A stretch of 64,000 nt of DNA. Source: Clytia hemisphaerica (lineage: Eukaryota > Cnidaria > Hydrozoa > Leptothecata > Clytiidae). Shown here in pieces: positions 50,451-60,300 of this stretch. The translations under genes and the position numbers were made by a program. The stretch's first letter is position 1. Every line of letters begins with the position of its first letter. Below the pieces are notes generated by a model. That model saw only the letters and a program-made list of their open reading frames with translations, was not told the DNA's origin and ran no database searches. The DNA is taken from NCBI GenBank assembly GCA_902728285.1, contig CACVBU010000414.1, positions 62,001 to 126,000 on the forward strand, given 5' to 3'.

Positions 50451-53400
50451 CATTAGATGACGAGGCATTTGGCTACATTAAAGGAGTCATATGTTATGAA
50501 ATGAGATAACTCAGGTAACGCACTTAATATTTATTTTTATCCACAGGTGGCATACGACAGAGAGGACTTAGTTTCTCATCCCCTTATCCAAGCATCACTC
50601 AACAAAAAATGGCAAAAATTCGCTGCATATTTATATTACTTCAAACTGCTGCTTTATGTTTGCTTTCTGACGTCATTGACGGGTTACATTTTGGTGACGG
50701 CACCTTTGAGAGAACCATATCGATCTAAAGATTGTACGATCGTCCAAGAGAATGCCACATGGGAGATGATTGTGTTCGTGCACTATGGCAAATTTGCCGT
50801 CATCATTCTTGCATTGCTACATTTAATATTTGAGGTAGGGTTTTTCAAAGAAATCATCTCCGATCCTTTGCTCATAATCTACACGCGAATAAAAAGCACA
50901 CTAAAATCCTACTTTAAAATCTTCCGCTCTCGATTTCTAGGGTTTATGGTGGAAGTCGAGCTTTAATTTCGATTAGGTTTCTCGACCTGGAATTAGCTCA
51001 AATATAAATGAAATTCTGATCTCAATTTTCAGATTGTCCAAATGATTGGCCAACTTGGTGATTACCTTCAACTGGACAATTTACTGGAGTGGATCATTTA
51101 CATTCTGGCAATCGCTAACGTCATTGATGATTTTATTGTCCTGCCTTTCTTACGCAACGGATTAATGTGAGGTTTTTTCGGGATTTTTATTCTGTGACCA
51201 AATCCAATCGACTTTTCAAGACCCCTCAAAAATTTTTTAGCCATATTTCAACAATATCTAGGCATAAATTAAATGGTATTTTCCAATGGTACAATTAAAA
51301 AAAGTTTGTTATGAATTAAAATTCTGATGATTTCAAATTCAGAATTTCATGGCGCTGCTTCCACGCCAATCTTCAGTTAAATGAGATAACCTAGAGTAAA
51401 AGTTGAAAATTCTTTTATAGTCAAAGGAAAGAAACGATTTAATTTTTTTCTGACTCTGATTCGACGTTCTGATTCGACGTTCTCATTATTCGATAATAAT
51501 GCAAGTCGCCGTCAATAAGCGAACCTCTCATAAACAATGCTCTACTATACTCTATTATTCGAACCCTCTCTTATTTGATGAAAATCTAATTCCCTTTGAA
51601 AATCAAAATAGAGAGTAGCCTAGTTAACTAAGCCCGTATTCACAAACATTTTCGGTGCTTTAAAGATTTCTATATTTACGGATTTCAAGTCTGCCTTGGA
51701 ATACTGTTATTCAGTCAGTCACAACTTGCCATCAGATTTATTCTAGTGACTGAATCAAACTAGCTTAGATTTCTAGGCTAAATAGTCTACTGTATATGCA
51801 AAAAGACAAAACTTCTTCAATCTTCTTTTCATTCTGTTTCAGTTGTGGCATGTACCAGAAAAGTTTTGGGTCATTGGCTTTATTTTTGTCATGGTTGAAT
51901 TTTGTATTATTCATGCGTAAAGTTCCAGTGTTTGGCATCTATATCGTCATGTTCCTTTATGTCTTTAAAACATTCTTCAAATTCTTCGTTGTCTTCATTT
52001 TCTTCATCGCCACTTTCGCTTTCGCTTTCTTCATATTACTGAGAGACGGACAGGTAGGAGTATTAGGTTTTACTAAACTGAGCTTTAGCTGTTATTTCAA
52101 CATGCATGGAGTATTTAAAGCTCGGTTGCTCTTATTTTTGAGTTTTTTATATACTTCGATTTTATCATATTTTGAGACATCAAATAAGTATTATATTATC
52201 TTTTTCTGAAAACTGACTCGCTGTCTTCATATTATTGAGGGACGGACAGGTAGGAGTATCGGGTTTTCCCCACTGAGCTTTGTATGAACCCTGGGGCAGG
52301 AGTTTCTTTCTCCTGGCCGACCAAAACCTCTGATCGGAGGTTTTTTGAAATTAGTATCCTAATGGTAACAATACTCAATAGTGGTGTAATGCATCTACTT
52401 TTTCTTGAACACATATGATGTAGCGCCGTTTGACGTTAGGTAAAGAAAAATGGCTTCTTTGCGGGTACCATTTTGACCCATATCGAGTAGTGCTACAATT
52501 AGGTAGCACATTTAAAAAAAACTCTGATAAAAGATGGCGGAAAAAAATAAACTCAGCTACTTTTTCAACATGCATGCGGTGATTTTTTTCCAGTGAATAG
52601 CCCATTTAATATATTTTTTTCTAAATTCCTACATTTGGAACCCCTTAATCCCGAAAAATGGATTGACTTGCAATATTGGTCAATGTTTTTAAGTGAAGTA
52701 TTTAAAAACTCAGCTGTTCTTATTTTCGAGTTTTTTCATACTTCGGTTTGTTCTCTGAAACATAGAAAAACTAATTATTAGCCTTTTCTAAACTCTTGTA
52801 TTATTCAAATCATACCTCTTGTTAATTATAAAAAGTCCTATAGTTAAAAAAAAAAATATTTTCAGTTGAGGATTGTTTGAATAAGACATGAAAACTGTCA
52901 GTATTGATTACACTATCATAAAAAGTTCTCTCGATATTTCTACTTTTTTTTCAGTCACCGGCGTTTAAGAATCCGTGGACGTCACTGGTGAAAGTCGGCG
53001 TCATGATGACGGGAGAGATGGGTTTTGATGAATTGTTCTTTTACGGCGGTGGAAAAGTCGATCCTATCTTATGGATCATTTTCATCATTTTTGTGTTGGT
53101 TGGTTCTCAACATAATCCTCATGAACTTACTGGTAAGTAGCATGGTTACCCTAGTAACGGGGTTGCTAAGTCACCAGAGCTTTCACCTATAATCCAAGGT
53201 TTTGAAAGTCAATTTTACGTTATTTTGAAAAGTCAAGATGACATGTCATACTTTCTAACGGAAGCACCCGACTAGAGCACCCGGAAGTCGATAAAAAATG
53301 ACCGGAACTGCTGAAGCAAAAATAGATACGAGTACGCGATTCACTGTACTATACTTAATCTTACAGCAGCACGCTACTGTCTGTAAATTTGTAGTATCCT

Positions 53401-55077
53401 TTTCCTGCAGGGAATTGGATTGGTACGGTATTTTTTTTGTTGAATGTTTTGGGATGGCTAGGAGGCTATAAAAGATTTATTTAATACCTAGAAAATTCAC
53501 TAAGAGATTTCAATTACAATAGAAAAACCTGAGTTTTTATTGACTTGATGTACTAAAGAAATAATTTACCTAAAAATATGCCTACAACATCATATTATTT
53601 TGGGAAAAATGTTTATTCTCGTAGGTCGGTTTGGCAGTCGACGATATTGCAGGAGTTCAAAAACAAGCGGAAATGACCAAATCGACCATGCAGGTGTGTA
53701 CGGACTGTCAATTCTGTTTGGATTGTTTATTCTGTTTACTTTCACTCATTCTTTTGTCTTTAACCATTCCCTTACATCGTATTCAAATGTAACATCAGTC
53801 TTTTACAGCTGATGATTGTAATAAAATTAAATTGAAGTTCTGTAAAGCAAATTGTGTATTTTTTTTCTGAAAATTGTGGCACTAAAGTGCAAACAGTCGG
53901 CATTTCCCTTGATTCATCTGTGACCATGAAATGTATCAATATTGCCTTTCCATTTTTAGATTGACATTTGCTTACAAGCAGAAATCACGTTACCAAAAAT
54001 GTTTCGCACTCGCTTCGTCGTCAAATCACAAAAACTTCGCCCCAACAAAGATGATCTTCCAAATAATATCTCCATGAAAAGTTATATAAAGATCAAAGAA
54101 ATTCTTCTCAAATCAAAGGTAGAGAATGACTTCTGTTTGGCAAACATGTATCAAAGATTTCGTAAGCCTCAAATACTCTGACAGTGGCATAATTTCTGAA
54201 TATTTTAACCCCGAGCATTTTTCGATTTTTGTATCCCCAGGATAGTGGGGGTACCATCCTCGAATATTGTTTTTTTGACCTACCTAAGGAGGTCTTGCCA
54301 ATTGATCCTCGTTCGTTCGTTCGTTCGTTTGTTACCAGCTTTCCTCTTGATTGGCTCAGTCACTTTTTTTTTTTTTTGCACAAAGGCGTGTGTAAACAAC
54401 ATATAAACCCTCAATATGACAGCATGTGACGAATTTCAAAATAAAATCTTTTTGGGGTGAATTACAGACAAAACCGCTAAATAAAGAACTAAATTGCACT
54501 CTTTCTATGCATACGCCCATGTTCTTAACCAAATAATCCCATTTTTAGCAAGATACATGGCTGTTTTGTACACGAAATCGTAATTTTGAACATTATTTAG
54601 ACATAAAATTCAGAAGCTTGACATGCATTTTTTACTAGAGAGTAAGAGCACTTTGTCATAACAATCATTCCATATCATTCCAATATCTAATAAGCCTTAC
54701 TTTTACATTTCTAGGAAGCAGAAAATAGTGTACAAGACAGTTTGAAGGCCTTGCAACACGACATGACACAACTCACAGATCGCGTCAGTAAGATTAACGA
54801 CGAACTGACCGACATTGAGCTACTGAACGGGAAATTATCCGATCTGAAAGCCATGATGAAGGATATTTGGAAACATCAACGACGAAAAGCCAAGAAACAA
54901 AAAGCAGAGATTTCTCCAAAAGAAGGAGGTCAACAAGAAATGAAGAGAGATGAGACAAAAACTGAAGATGACACTTTTGATGATACAACGCATGCGCAAG
55001 ATGATACAACGCATGGTGCACAGACTTTAGACGAGGAGGCTGTTGGTGTTGGTGATGAGGGTCCTGGGGAAGAGTAA
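29780..55077 (+). CDS. TRPA1: TRPA1-type ankyrin/TRP cation channel, gene A (19 exons found; two frame breaks)
   Basis: Exons: 29780-29818, 30654-30840, 31208-31273, 31809-31960, 32703-32861, 37002-37357, 37688-37874, 42854-43050, 43737-43962, 44476-44644, 46545-46663, 49677-49912, 50547-50834, 51033-51166, 51843-52053, 52955-53132, 53625-53693, 53960-54118 and 54715-55077. They encode about 1164 residues, the usual TRPA1 size. The first 10-11 exons give serial ankyrin repeats (TPLH(Y/F/C/V)A motifs). Exon 12 holds the pre-S1 linker, MPDVAQFVFDRC. S1 and S2 are in 50547-50834, S3 in 51033-51166, S4 and S5 in 51843-52053, and the pore helix (VMMTGEMGFDELFF) and most of S6 in 52955-53132. GLAVDDIAGVQKQAEMTKS follows S6, and the last exon is an acidic coiled coil. 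TRPA1 channels are plasma-membrane cation channels gated by irritants or temperature. Phases close at every join except for a lost base at about 43881 and an extra base (or GGTT duplication) at about 53097. The N-terminal start is not settled; candidates are ATG in 29780-29818 or an upstream exon at 12542. Confidence 0.9.
31292..31384 (+). repeat. 15-bp minisatellite next to a TRPA1 splice donor
   Basis: About six copies of ACAGYTTCCACAAGA run from 18 bp after the donor of exon 31208-31273. Copies differ only at the C/T position and one A/T. It lies within the intron and is not coding in the gene frame. Confidence 0.8.
31984..32275 (+). mobile_element. tRNA-derived SINE, plus orientation
   Basis: The head (31984-32053) contains an A box (TAGTGCAGTGG), an anticodon-like hairpin GCACC/GGTGC and a B box (GGGTTCAACCC), the internal RNA polymerase III promoter. 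The body continues through GATCAAAGACGTCGTC to GGCGCCCTCCCCTGCCTTCG and GCCTTCGACTGCGGCC. A second copy lies reversed at 49925-50178. The tRNA fold lacks a proper T33 and acceptor pairing, so it is not a working tRNA gene. Confidence 0.75.
32996..33250 (+). repeat. Dispersed repeat, partner of 20868-21085
   Basis: It shares ordered words with the earlier copy (TTTTAGAGCAAAAAA, CCACCCTTACAGCGCATTT, ATCTTGAAAAACATACCCTT, AATTTGCC). It lies between a TRPA1 exon and the 3' end of the nested transporter gene. Confidence 0.5.
33858..36001 (-). CDS. MFSD8/CLN7-like major facilitator transporter, nested in a TRPA1 intron
   Basis: Exon 1 is 36001-35344 and exon 2 is 34969-33858. The donor is ATTG|GTAAG, the acceptor TTATAAG, in phase 1. 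The protein has 589 residues and is intact. A hydrophilic N-terminus of about 105 residues (with SSSSEEEDFTEDFSWENL) is followed by an MFS fold. The first helices include FIFRMFFIGVQYSVILPTCM. The loop 2-3 signature region is GYAYNKTRRVKE. GEICELYPKTHRTGI and EFGRIFGFMLGPLLH resemble MFSD8. A long charged cytosolic loop (NKKSRDRKMSNHHGNKEEEK) separates the two six-helix halves. MFSD8/CLN7 family members sit in lysosomal membranes; which substrate this one moves cannot be told. The whole gene lies between TRPA1 exons 32703-32861 and 37002-37357 on the opposite strand. AATAAA on the minus strand (33673-33668) is a suitable polyadenylation signal. Other MFS subfamilies remain possible. Confidence 0.85.
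36530..36681. mobile_element. Short foldback MITE upstream of the nested transporter
   Basis: CAGTAGCGTAGCCAAGAGGG at 36530 and CCTCTTGGCTACGCTACTG ending at 36681 are inverted. The arms of about 54 bp run through GTAGGAGAGCAGATTTTTATG, with a loop of about 45 bp. It stands about 530 bp upstream of the transporter start codon, so it could influence that promoter. Confidence 0.75.
38458..41566 (-). pseudogene. LINE ORF2: endonuclease and reverse transcriptase (broken)
   Basis: Reading leftwards, an N-terminal stretch leads into FHLNIASLSKHFDDLEDLL and SVIGISETK, the start of an APE-type endonuclease. The endonuclease core follows with SSKGGVALYIS, GTIYRHP, LLLGDFNLNLL and SDHLP. Then comes DWSRFNREEFILDFLEVDW and a long open frame (40539-38458, 693 codons) carrying the reverse transcriptase: NYRPISLLS, FVDLQKAFDTVDH, HGVPQGSVLGPLLF and the catalytic YHFADD. 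There are at least three breaks: a frame change at the A8 run (T8 on the plus strand, 41235-41242), a second near 40682-40735, and an in-frame TAA at 40573-40575. The family nicks target DNA and copies its RNA at the nick; this copy cannot make the whole protein. Confidence 0.88.
41579..42492 (+). pseudogene. LINE ORF1 (PHD-like finger and RNA-binding part), inverted and frame-broken
   Basis: The first frame (41579-42043) has a PHD-like zinc finger (LQCRKCQRFVHYACSELPAY, later ECKKC) and a coiled coil ending in a lysine run. The second frame (42127-42492) has WRPLKVTLANEEDKKRIM and FSVTDDFSKKERETI, typical of the RNA-binding ORF1 proteins of CR1/L2-like LINEs. The two are parts of one protein split by a frame change between 42043 and 42127. 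The missing start fits truncation at the inversion junction near 41566. Confidence 0.75.
45108..46029. mobile_element. Inner foldback element with GC-rich arms
   Basis: GGTAGAGACAAAACTGAACG at 45108 and TTCTGCGTTGTCTCTACC ending at 46029 are inverted. The arms also share CGGATGCCGGAA / TTCCGGCATCCG and CGCGGAA / TTCCGCG. The interior holds a tRNA-like segment and a GC-rich body. Confidence 0.65.
45294..45680 (+). mobile_element. tRNA-like SINE within the inner foldback
   Basis: GCACGGCTAGAAGTTGGCC begins a tRNA-like head with A box TGGCCAGTGG (45309-45318) and a B-box-like GGGTCGAGTCACC near 45360. A body of about 300 bp follows, with palindromic GC-rich words (CGTACGG, GCGCAAGTACGC). The head differs from the SINE at 31984, so it is a second family. 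A frame at 45491-45676 is open but not supported. Confidence 0.55.
46980..49165. mobile_element. Probable long TTAA-type element carrying a nested foldback
   Basis: TTAA (46980-46983) followed by CCTTTCCAGC, and GCTGAAAAGG followed by TTAA (49162-49165), form short inverted ends with 9 of 10 bases complementary. The span is 2178 bp. Inside lies the complete element at 47441-48197. The 48300-48750 part has open frames on both strands but no transposase motif I can identify. The ends are short, so the call is moderate. Confidence 0.5.
47439..48199. mobile_element. CCGGGTGCGCCAC foldback element, complete copy
   Basis: CCGGGTGCGCCACAAAG at 47441 and CTTTTTTGTGGCGCACCCGG ending at 48197 are flanked by TA on each side. 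The arms of about 200 bp are largely complementary (through ATTAGATCAAAAGTTATGCT and ATCGACCTATCAAA), around a core of about 350 bp. The terminus CCGGGTG and TA duplication are shared with the 23175 family, although the arms differ. Confidence 0.8.
49925..50178 (-). mobile_element. tRNA-derived SINE, reverse copy
   Basis: Read on the minus strand, a decayed tRNA-like head with B box AGGTTCGAAGCCC (about 50111-50123) leads to a body with GGTAAGTGGAGAAATCC, GGCACCCTCTCCTACCTTCG and GCCCTCGACTGCGATC. This is in the same order as the SINE at 31984. It starts 12 bp beyond the donor of TRPA1 exon 49677-49912. Confidence 0.7.
52222..52770 (+). repeat. Duplicated tail of a TRPA1 exon and its intron start
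   Basis: TCTTCATATTACTGAGAGAC then GGACAGGTAGGAGTAT (exon end and donor at 52053) recurs at 52222 as TCTTCATATTATTGAGGGAC then GGACAGGTAGGAGTAT. The following intron sequence recurs in two pieces, at 52555-52577 (TTTTTCAACATGCATG) and 52688-52765 (GAAGTATTTAAA, TTCGAGTTTTTTCATACTTCG). This is a local tandem duplication later split by other DNA. The copy lacks an upstream acceptor, so it is probably not an exon. Confidence 0.75.
54277..54480 (+). mobile_element. GGACCTACC-family fragment
   Basis: TGACCTACC at 54277, then TCGTTCGTTCGTTCGTTTG, TTACCAGCTTTCCTC and GATTGGCTCAG follow the family order. The right end is missing. A similar short fragment is at 30989-31065 (GGACCTACCTCGGAGGTCC, then TGTCCGTCC). 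Confidence 0.65.
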
Positions 55078-55088
55078 TAACTATGTTT

Positions 55089-55255
55089 TCCCATTGTTGA
55101 CGGCTGATGTGTTTTTACCATAGGGCGCTTAGAGAGGAGAACGCCCATAGCCAACAGCTGATGAGTTTTGACCATAGGGAGCTTAGATATGAGAACGCCC
55201 AAAGCTTACGGCTGACGAGTTTTGACCATAAGGCTCCTTGAGAGGAGAACGATGG
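55089..55255 (+). repeat. Three tandem units after the TRPA1 gene A stop codon
   Basis: A unit of about 55 bp, with GGCTGATG(A/T)GTTTT, ACCATAGGG, GCTTAGA and GAGAACGCCC, is repeated about three times directly after the stop at 55077. It would lie in the 3' UTR. From 55256 to 57190 I see no gene apart from the hairpin at 55716. Confidence 0.7.
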
Positions 55256-55715
55256 TTTGAAAGAGAGATTCACTTTTACTTTGATATCTGTATTATCATA
55301 AAAATTTAGAACTAAATGAAAATGCGAGTAGAGATCCTCTCTGTATCAATTGGGTGCTTATGGATTTAACTCAAAGAAACGGGAAGTCATTTCAAAAGAG
55401 TGATAAACAATATCTATATATTTTCATTGCATCACATGGCCATGGGGAATCTTCTTTGAATCTTCAAGTCGACATATGGAGATTTCAATATTGCTATTAG
55501 AATATAGAAGTATAATTCGCCATATTAGTACATGATCCAAAAATAGATTTTATCAACTTATATAGCGACTTAAAACACCTTCAGTGGTCTTTCATATGCA
55601 CACAGTCAGCATTTTACAATTTGTGGCAAATTTCAACGTTACACCTTTTGGCAAACGCCCGGTATTGTTTTGGGTTCTTTTGTAATTTCGATAAATAATT
55701 CATGGCGTAATGCTG

Positions 55716-55859
55716 TTTTCTACGGAAAGACCCCGGTGTTTCGGTAGTAGGGGTCACTTAAGGTAAAGAAAAAGTGATTAAAAGTGGCACATTTTATTCA
55801 ATTTTTCTTTACCTTAAGTGACCCCTACTACCAAAAAACCGGGGTCTTTCCGTAGAAAA
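55716..55859. mobile_element. Foldback MITE between the two TRPA1-type genes
   Basis: TTTTCTACGGAAAGACCCCG at 55716 is answered by CGGGGTCTTTCCGTAGAAAA ending at 55859. The arms extend through GTAGTAGGGGTCACTTAAGG and TTTACC for about 60 bp with a loop of about 30 bp. Weaker relatives start at 42571 (GGGAAACGCCCGGTGTTTTC) and 63490 (TTCTACGAAAACACCCCGG). Confidence 0.75.
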
Positions 55860-57306
55860 AAATTAGGTAATAAATACCGTGAATAAAAGGGTACAATTCG
55901 CAAGTTTAAGTCCGCTCCAGCCCTCTTTTTCGGGATGCATGGATTTTCAATATTTTGCGTGACCTGGATGTGTGGTGAACATTTTCTTTCCATCTTGAGA
56001 AAAAAAGATCTATGTTACCATATGGTGGACAAAATGGTGGATCAAGTAATGAACGAAACTTGAATATCTATGAATATCTATCGAGAGACATAATTTTCGT
56101 CATTTCCAAACCACAATAAACTTAATACAACTTGCATATTTTAAATACAAAGTACGCAAAAATAATACAAAGTATTTTTTCTAGAAGATACAATCAAATT
56201 ATTATATTTTATTGAGATCCTTGTCTCTATTATTTTCTCTATTTTTTGCTTTGAGGTTGGGGGAAAATGGAGAAATTATTACGAAATGAAAGAATAAGGC
56301 TCTGTGAGAATCGGGAAAAAGTGAAGAATTAATCAAAATAATGTACTGTTATTTTGTATAGTAGTGGGCAGAACAGCTAAAAAAACAGGTACATCAACAA
56401 AAATTTCTTTTGATTAATAAAACCAAAACCGTTATACAAGCTGGATTATAGATTTTATCTTATTTTATCTATCCTATGAGCCAAAGAGATGTTGTCTTAT
56501 GGAAAGTATCATAGGGTTAATTTCTAGTCTATAATGAAAAAAATTCCAATAAATTTGTGATGAAATGATTTTTTGGAGAAAAATTTTTTTTTTTGATGTA
56601 TATCATTCTTTCAATATTTTTGTACATTTGACATTTTACTTTTCATTTTTTTTTTGAAGCCTTTAAAATTGATGTCAATATTATTCATGCTTTTGGGAAT
56701 TTTCAGGGGGATTTTTAATGTTTATTGAAATATTATTATATATTTTTCTTCTGAAAATAACATACTTTATAAAAACAGGAAATCTTGATTTACTCCATAT
56801 GGTACGCCTATTTTTAAAAAATGTATAAGATCTTTGGTATATAATGGTTTTTCCCTCAGAAAATCTTCCTTTTGGAGGATTTCGAACCCCCTGGGTTTTG
56901 TTCATTTTGACGTACAGTTTGTACGAATCAGGTCAACTCAACAGGGTGTTGTAATGTAAAAGAATTTCTTTGGGTCCTGGGATTAGGGCAGATGGTGGTT
57001 TTTTATGAATTTTTATTTTTATTATTTTTGATGATTTATTATCGAAATTTTATTTTGTCGTAGAAAGCTGTGAATAACATTTACAAACTTTGATATGAGA
57101 CTCCTAAAATTTTTTCCAAACTCTAGTTATTATTGAAATTATAAATTATTTCTAACACATATACTTCTCTCTTGAGTGTTTCTCAAATTGCAGGAAAAAT
57201 TTTCAAAAAGTCAACTTATTGTAAAGCGTCGTCATATCATTCTATCAAAATCCCGATATTTCCCCGATCATGTCATCGGAAGATATTCGGGGAAATTTTC
57301 TGACCG

Positions 57307-60300
57307 ATGGAGGTCACAAAGAACCGACGATTTAGCGATTCGAGCGACAGTGACAACGAAGCGGAAACCCTCATCAACAACCAAACGATCAATGAAGCTG
57401 CACTTCAGATACAAATGCCAGTTGGTAGTCAAACTGATCTCAATGTCCATGAGTTAGATGACACCATTGATTTAACCATCTTTGAAGCCGCCAGAGAAGG
57501 CTGTTTGGAAAAGATCATTACACAGGTATTTTGTTGCAAAAATTTTAGAAGTTAGCTATTTAAAGATTGAGTAGGCCCTTCTGTTCTACAATATTGTATC
57601 ATAATGTTTTTATAATGTCCTAGCATTGTTGCTGATACCCCTGCCTCGCTGACCTTGTAAAAACTTCTATTTGGTTTTGGTATGGGCGAGTTATGTCTTA
57701 CTCTTTAGGCCCAAAAATTTCAAATTAATTTTCTTTCAACCTACTTTAGTAGGGATCGTAATATGAAGGTTGGTAAGGTCTTCCTTGCTCTCTTACAACA
57801 TTAGAATTATAAGTAAATTGTCAGGAATACCGGAAAGAATAATGATACCTTAAAGGGGAAAACTTGGTTTGATAAAGGTTTTCGTTGGAACAAAAATAAA
57901 TTGTGGAAATTTTTGTCGCAATCTTTAGAAGTTGACCAGAAAAATATTTTGTTGGGAAAAAAACTTCTTCGCTTGCCTAAAAATTCCTCGACTAATTTTT
58001 CCCATAAACTTAAATAGAGATTTTGAAATTCTGATCATCATTTAACGAGAATTATGGATGGCTTTTAAACTATCCTTCATTTATAGTTCTAATTCGAAGG
58101 AAACGTGCTTTGAAATTCTAACCCTAATATGATTATTCGCCGAAAACCTAAAAAATAACCCTTTTCAATGTCGCCAAAGTGTAACATCACGTGTCAATGA
58201 CAGTTCCTCGTCGCCTCTTATAAATTTTCAAAGAGAATTATGATATCAAATAATATCCCCTATTGATGTATGAAAATGTTCCCGCTGTTTTATCTCAGTT
58301 TGGACTCCTAACACTTCCCTAACAGACCTTAAACTAGACGAGATCAACAAAAACTATGATGTCTAATTTCTCCAAAAAATTCTTCAAATTTTCATCATCT
58401 CCGTTCAATCAGATTGAATATTTGAAACGAGAAGATGACATCAAACGATTGTTGGAGCAACGGAATCAATGCGAGGAAACACCCTTACACGTGGCCGCAA
58501 AGTATAACCAAGAGAACATTATACGATATTTGGTCAATCATAATGTTTGGATAGATGTACCAGATCAACAGAAGAATACGCCACTACACACCGCCATCAA
58601 GTAAGGCCATTCATTTACATTTACTTACCGCCAACCTAAGGTCAGTGAATCCGATTTCTTGATCTATCATACCTCTTTCTTCCACTAGAAGTGGGCTACT
58701 ACTCAAAAGTTATCATTGGTTAAGGGATGAGTTTTCTAAAAGGGCGGGGTTCAGAGGCATTTCTTAATTGAGGGTGGGATAGATAGCAAAGGGTGGGGTT
58801 CCGAACTAGAGGGTCTGGTTTCAACCCCGTTAGAAAGCTTCTGTTGGAATATTTAAAACAAAGCACTATTCGATCTTTTTCTTATATTGAAATATTAGAA
58901 AAAAGATTGCTTAGGTAAAGAAATTAGGTAAAGAAACTTGGGACGTGATAAAAATTGACAAATACGAACCTCTATCGGAATTTCGCTATTGTTAATGTTT
59001 TATGATAAATACGAATGAAAAAATAATGGGAAATTTCTTGTAATGACTATCCCAGAGATGATTCATCTTGGCCGCAAAAAAAAATTCAAAGATGGAAAAC
59101 ATTTTCGAAGTAGGCTTGTTCTACAAATGTAACAAAAGGGATTTTTCATAGGGAGGAAAATAAGAACTGAAATAGGAACAGAAATTTTCTGATTTCTTAG
59201 GTCAGCATCAAATTTTTTAATTTCCTTTGATTTCAATCATTTTCAACGTCGTTCATAAACTTTATTTGACGAGGATTTTTTTTTAACTCTCTCCAACCTA
59301 ATTCTTTCCAAGTAACGGCAAATAGGCAATTTCACAGTCGAAATGAATCATGGGTAATCAGGACTGATTGCGCTCTAGTAACGACTTCCGGTTAGCGAGA
59401 CGCAAAAATCTTCAAAATTTTGGACTAATAGTAAGTCGTCATTAGCGAGCAGTGGTCCTGATTATCTATTAAGCTTTGCTACTGTGAAATGGTCTAGAAA
59501 AGAAAATTTCGAGCTATGGAGTAAAAGGCACTACTAACTAGATGGAGCATAAAAAGCTTGTTAGAGTTAAGGAGACATTCGAGTTGTACAGGTCCGAGTT
59601 GAAGAGACTCCAGTGTATATTCTTTTTTCACTGTGTTTCTCAGGAACGATTCAAAGATTGCGACCAAGACATTAGTGGAAATGGGAGCGAATGTACATTT
59701 GAAAAATGATTATGGTTTATATCCAATTCACTTCGCTGCTAGCCGTGGCAATAAAGATTTGTGTCGTATTTTGGTGTCTTATAAAGAAGTGGATGTCAAT
59801 GTTACAGACCATGGCTTGGTAAGCATATTGAAAGTACATTCTTTATCACCGTGGTCACGTGATGTACTTTTCAACCAATCAGATTTCATCATTTCGAGGG
59901 CAAACATATGGATCAACTTGCTATGGATAAAAGATTTTGTGTATATACTGATTTTTAATCCAAGTATTCGTTCCTTCCACCACTTCTGGTTTAATGCCAG
60001 AGAATTCCCCTACTATTTTTATACTCCTTTGTTTTAAATCCTTTTTCTCGCACAAAGATTTTTGAATTTATTTATGAAGCTACCATTCCACGTACTAAAC
60101 CCTAAAAATTCAGTTCATTTGACATTAATTTTTTGGTAACATAAATTGACTTTTTTTGGACCTACCTCCGGGTACCCCGGTGGAGGTTCTATAAATTAAC
60201 CCATGTCCGTTCGTCCGTCCGTCTGTTACCAGCTTTTCTCAGGATTGGCTCATTAGTTTTTTCTGATTTTTTGCACAATGATGCAAAATGGCAATGCCCA

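Noticed and set aside
51796-51842. Start of a separate gene at the ATG at 51796
   Set aside because: The open frame simply runs from the intron into the S4-S5 exon. The AG at 51841-51842 and phase 2 join to exon 51033-51166 show that it is an internal exon.
54794-55202. Minus-strand frames over the last TRPA1 exon and 3' repeats
   Set aside because: Antisense shadows of the coiled-coil exon and the tandem 3' units.
57176-57457. 93-codon plus-strand frame overlapping the start of gene B
   Set aside because: It is a different frame from the exon that joins in phase to the ankyrin exons, and its basic composition is the shadow of the acidic true frame.
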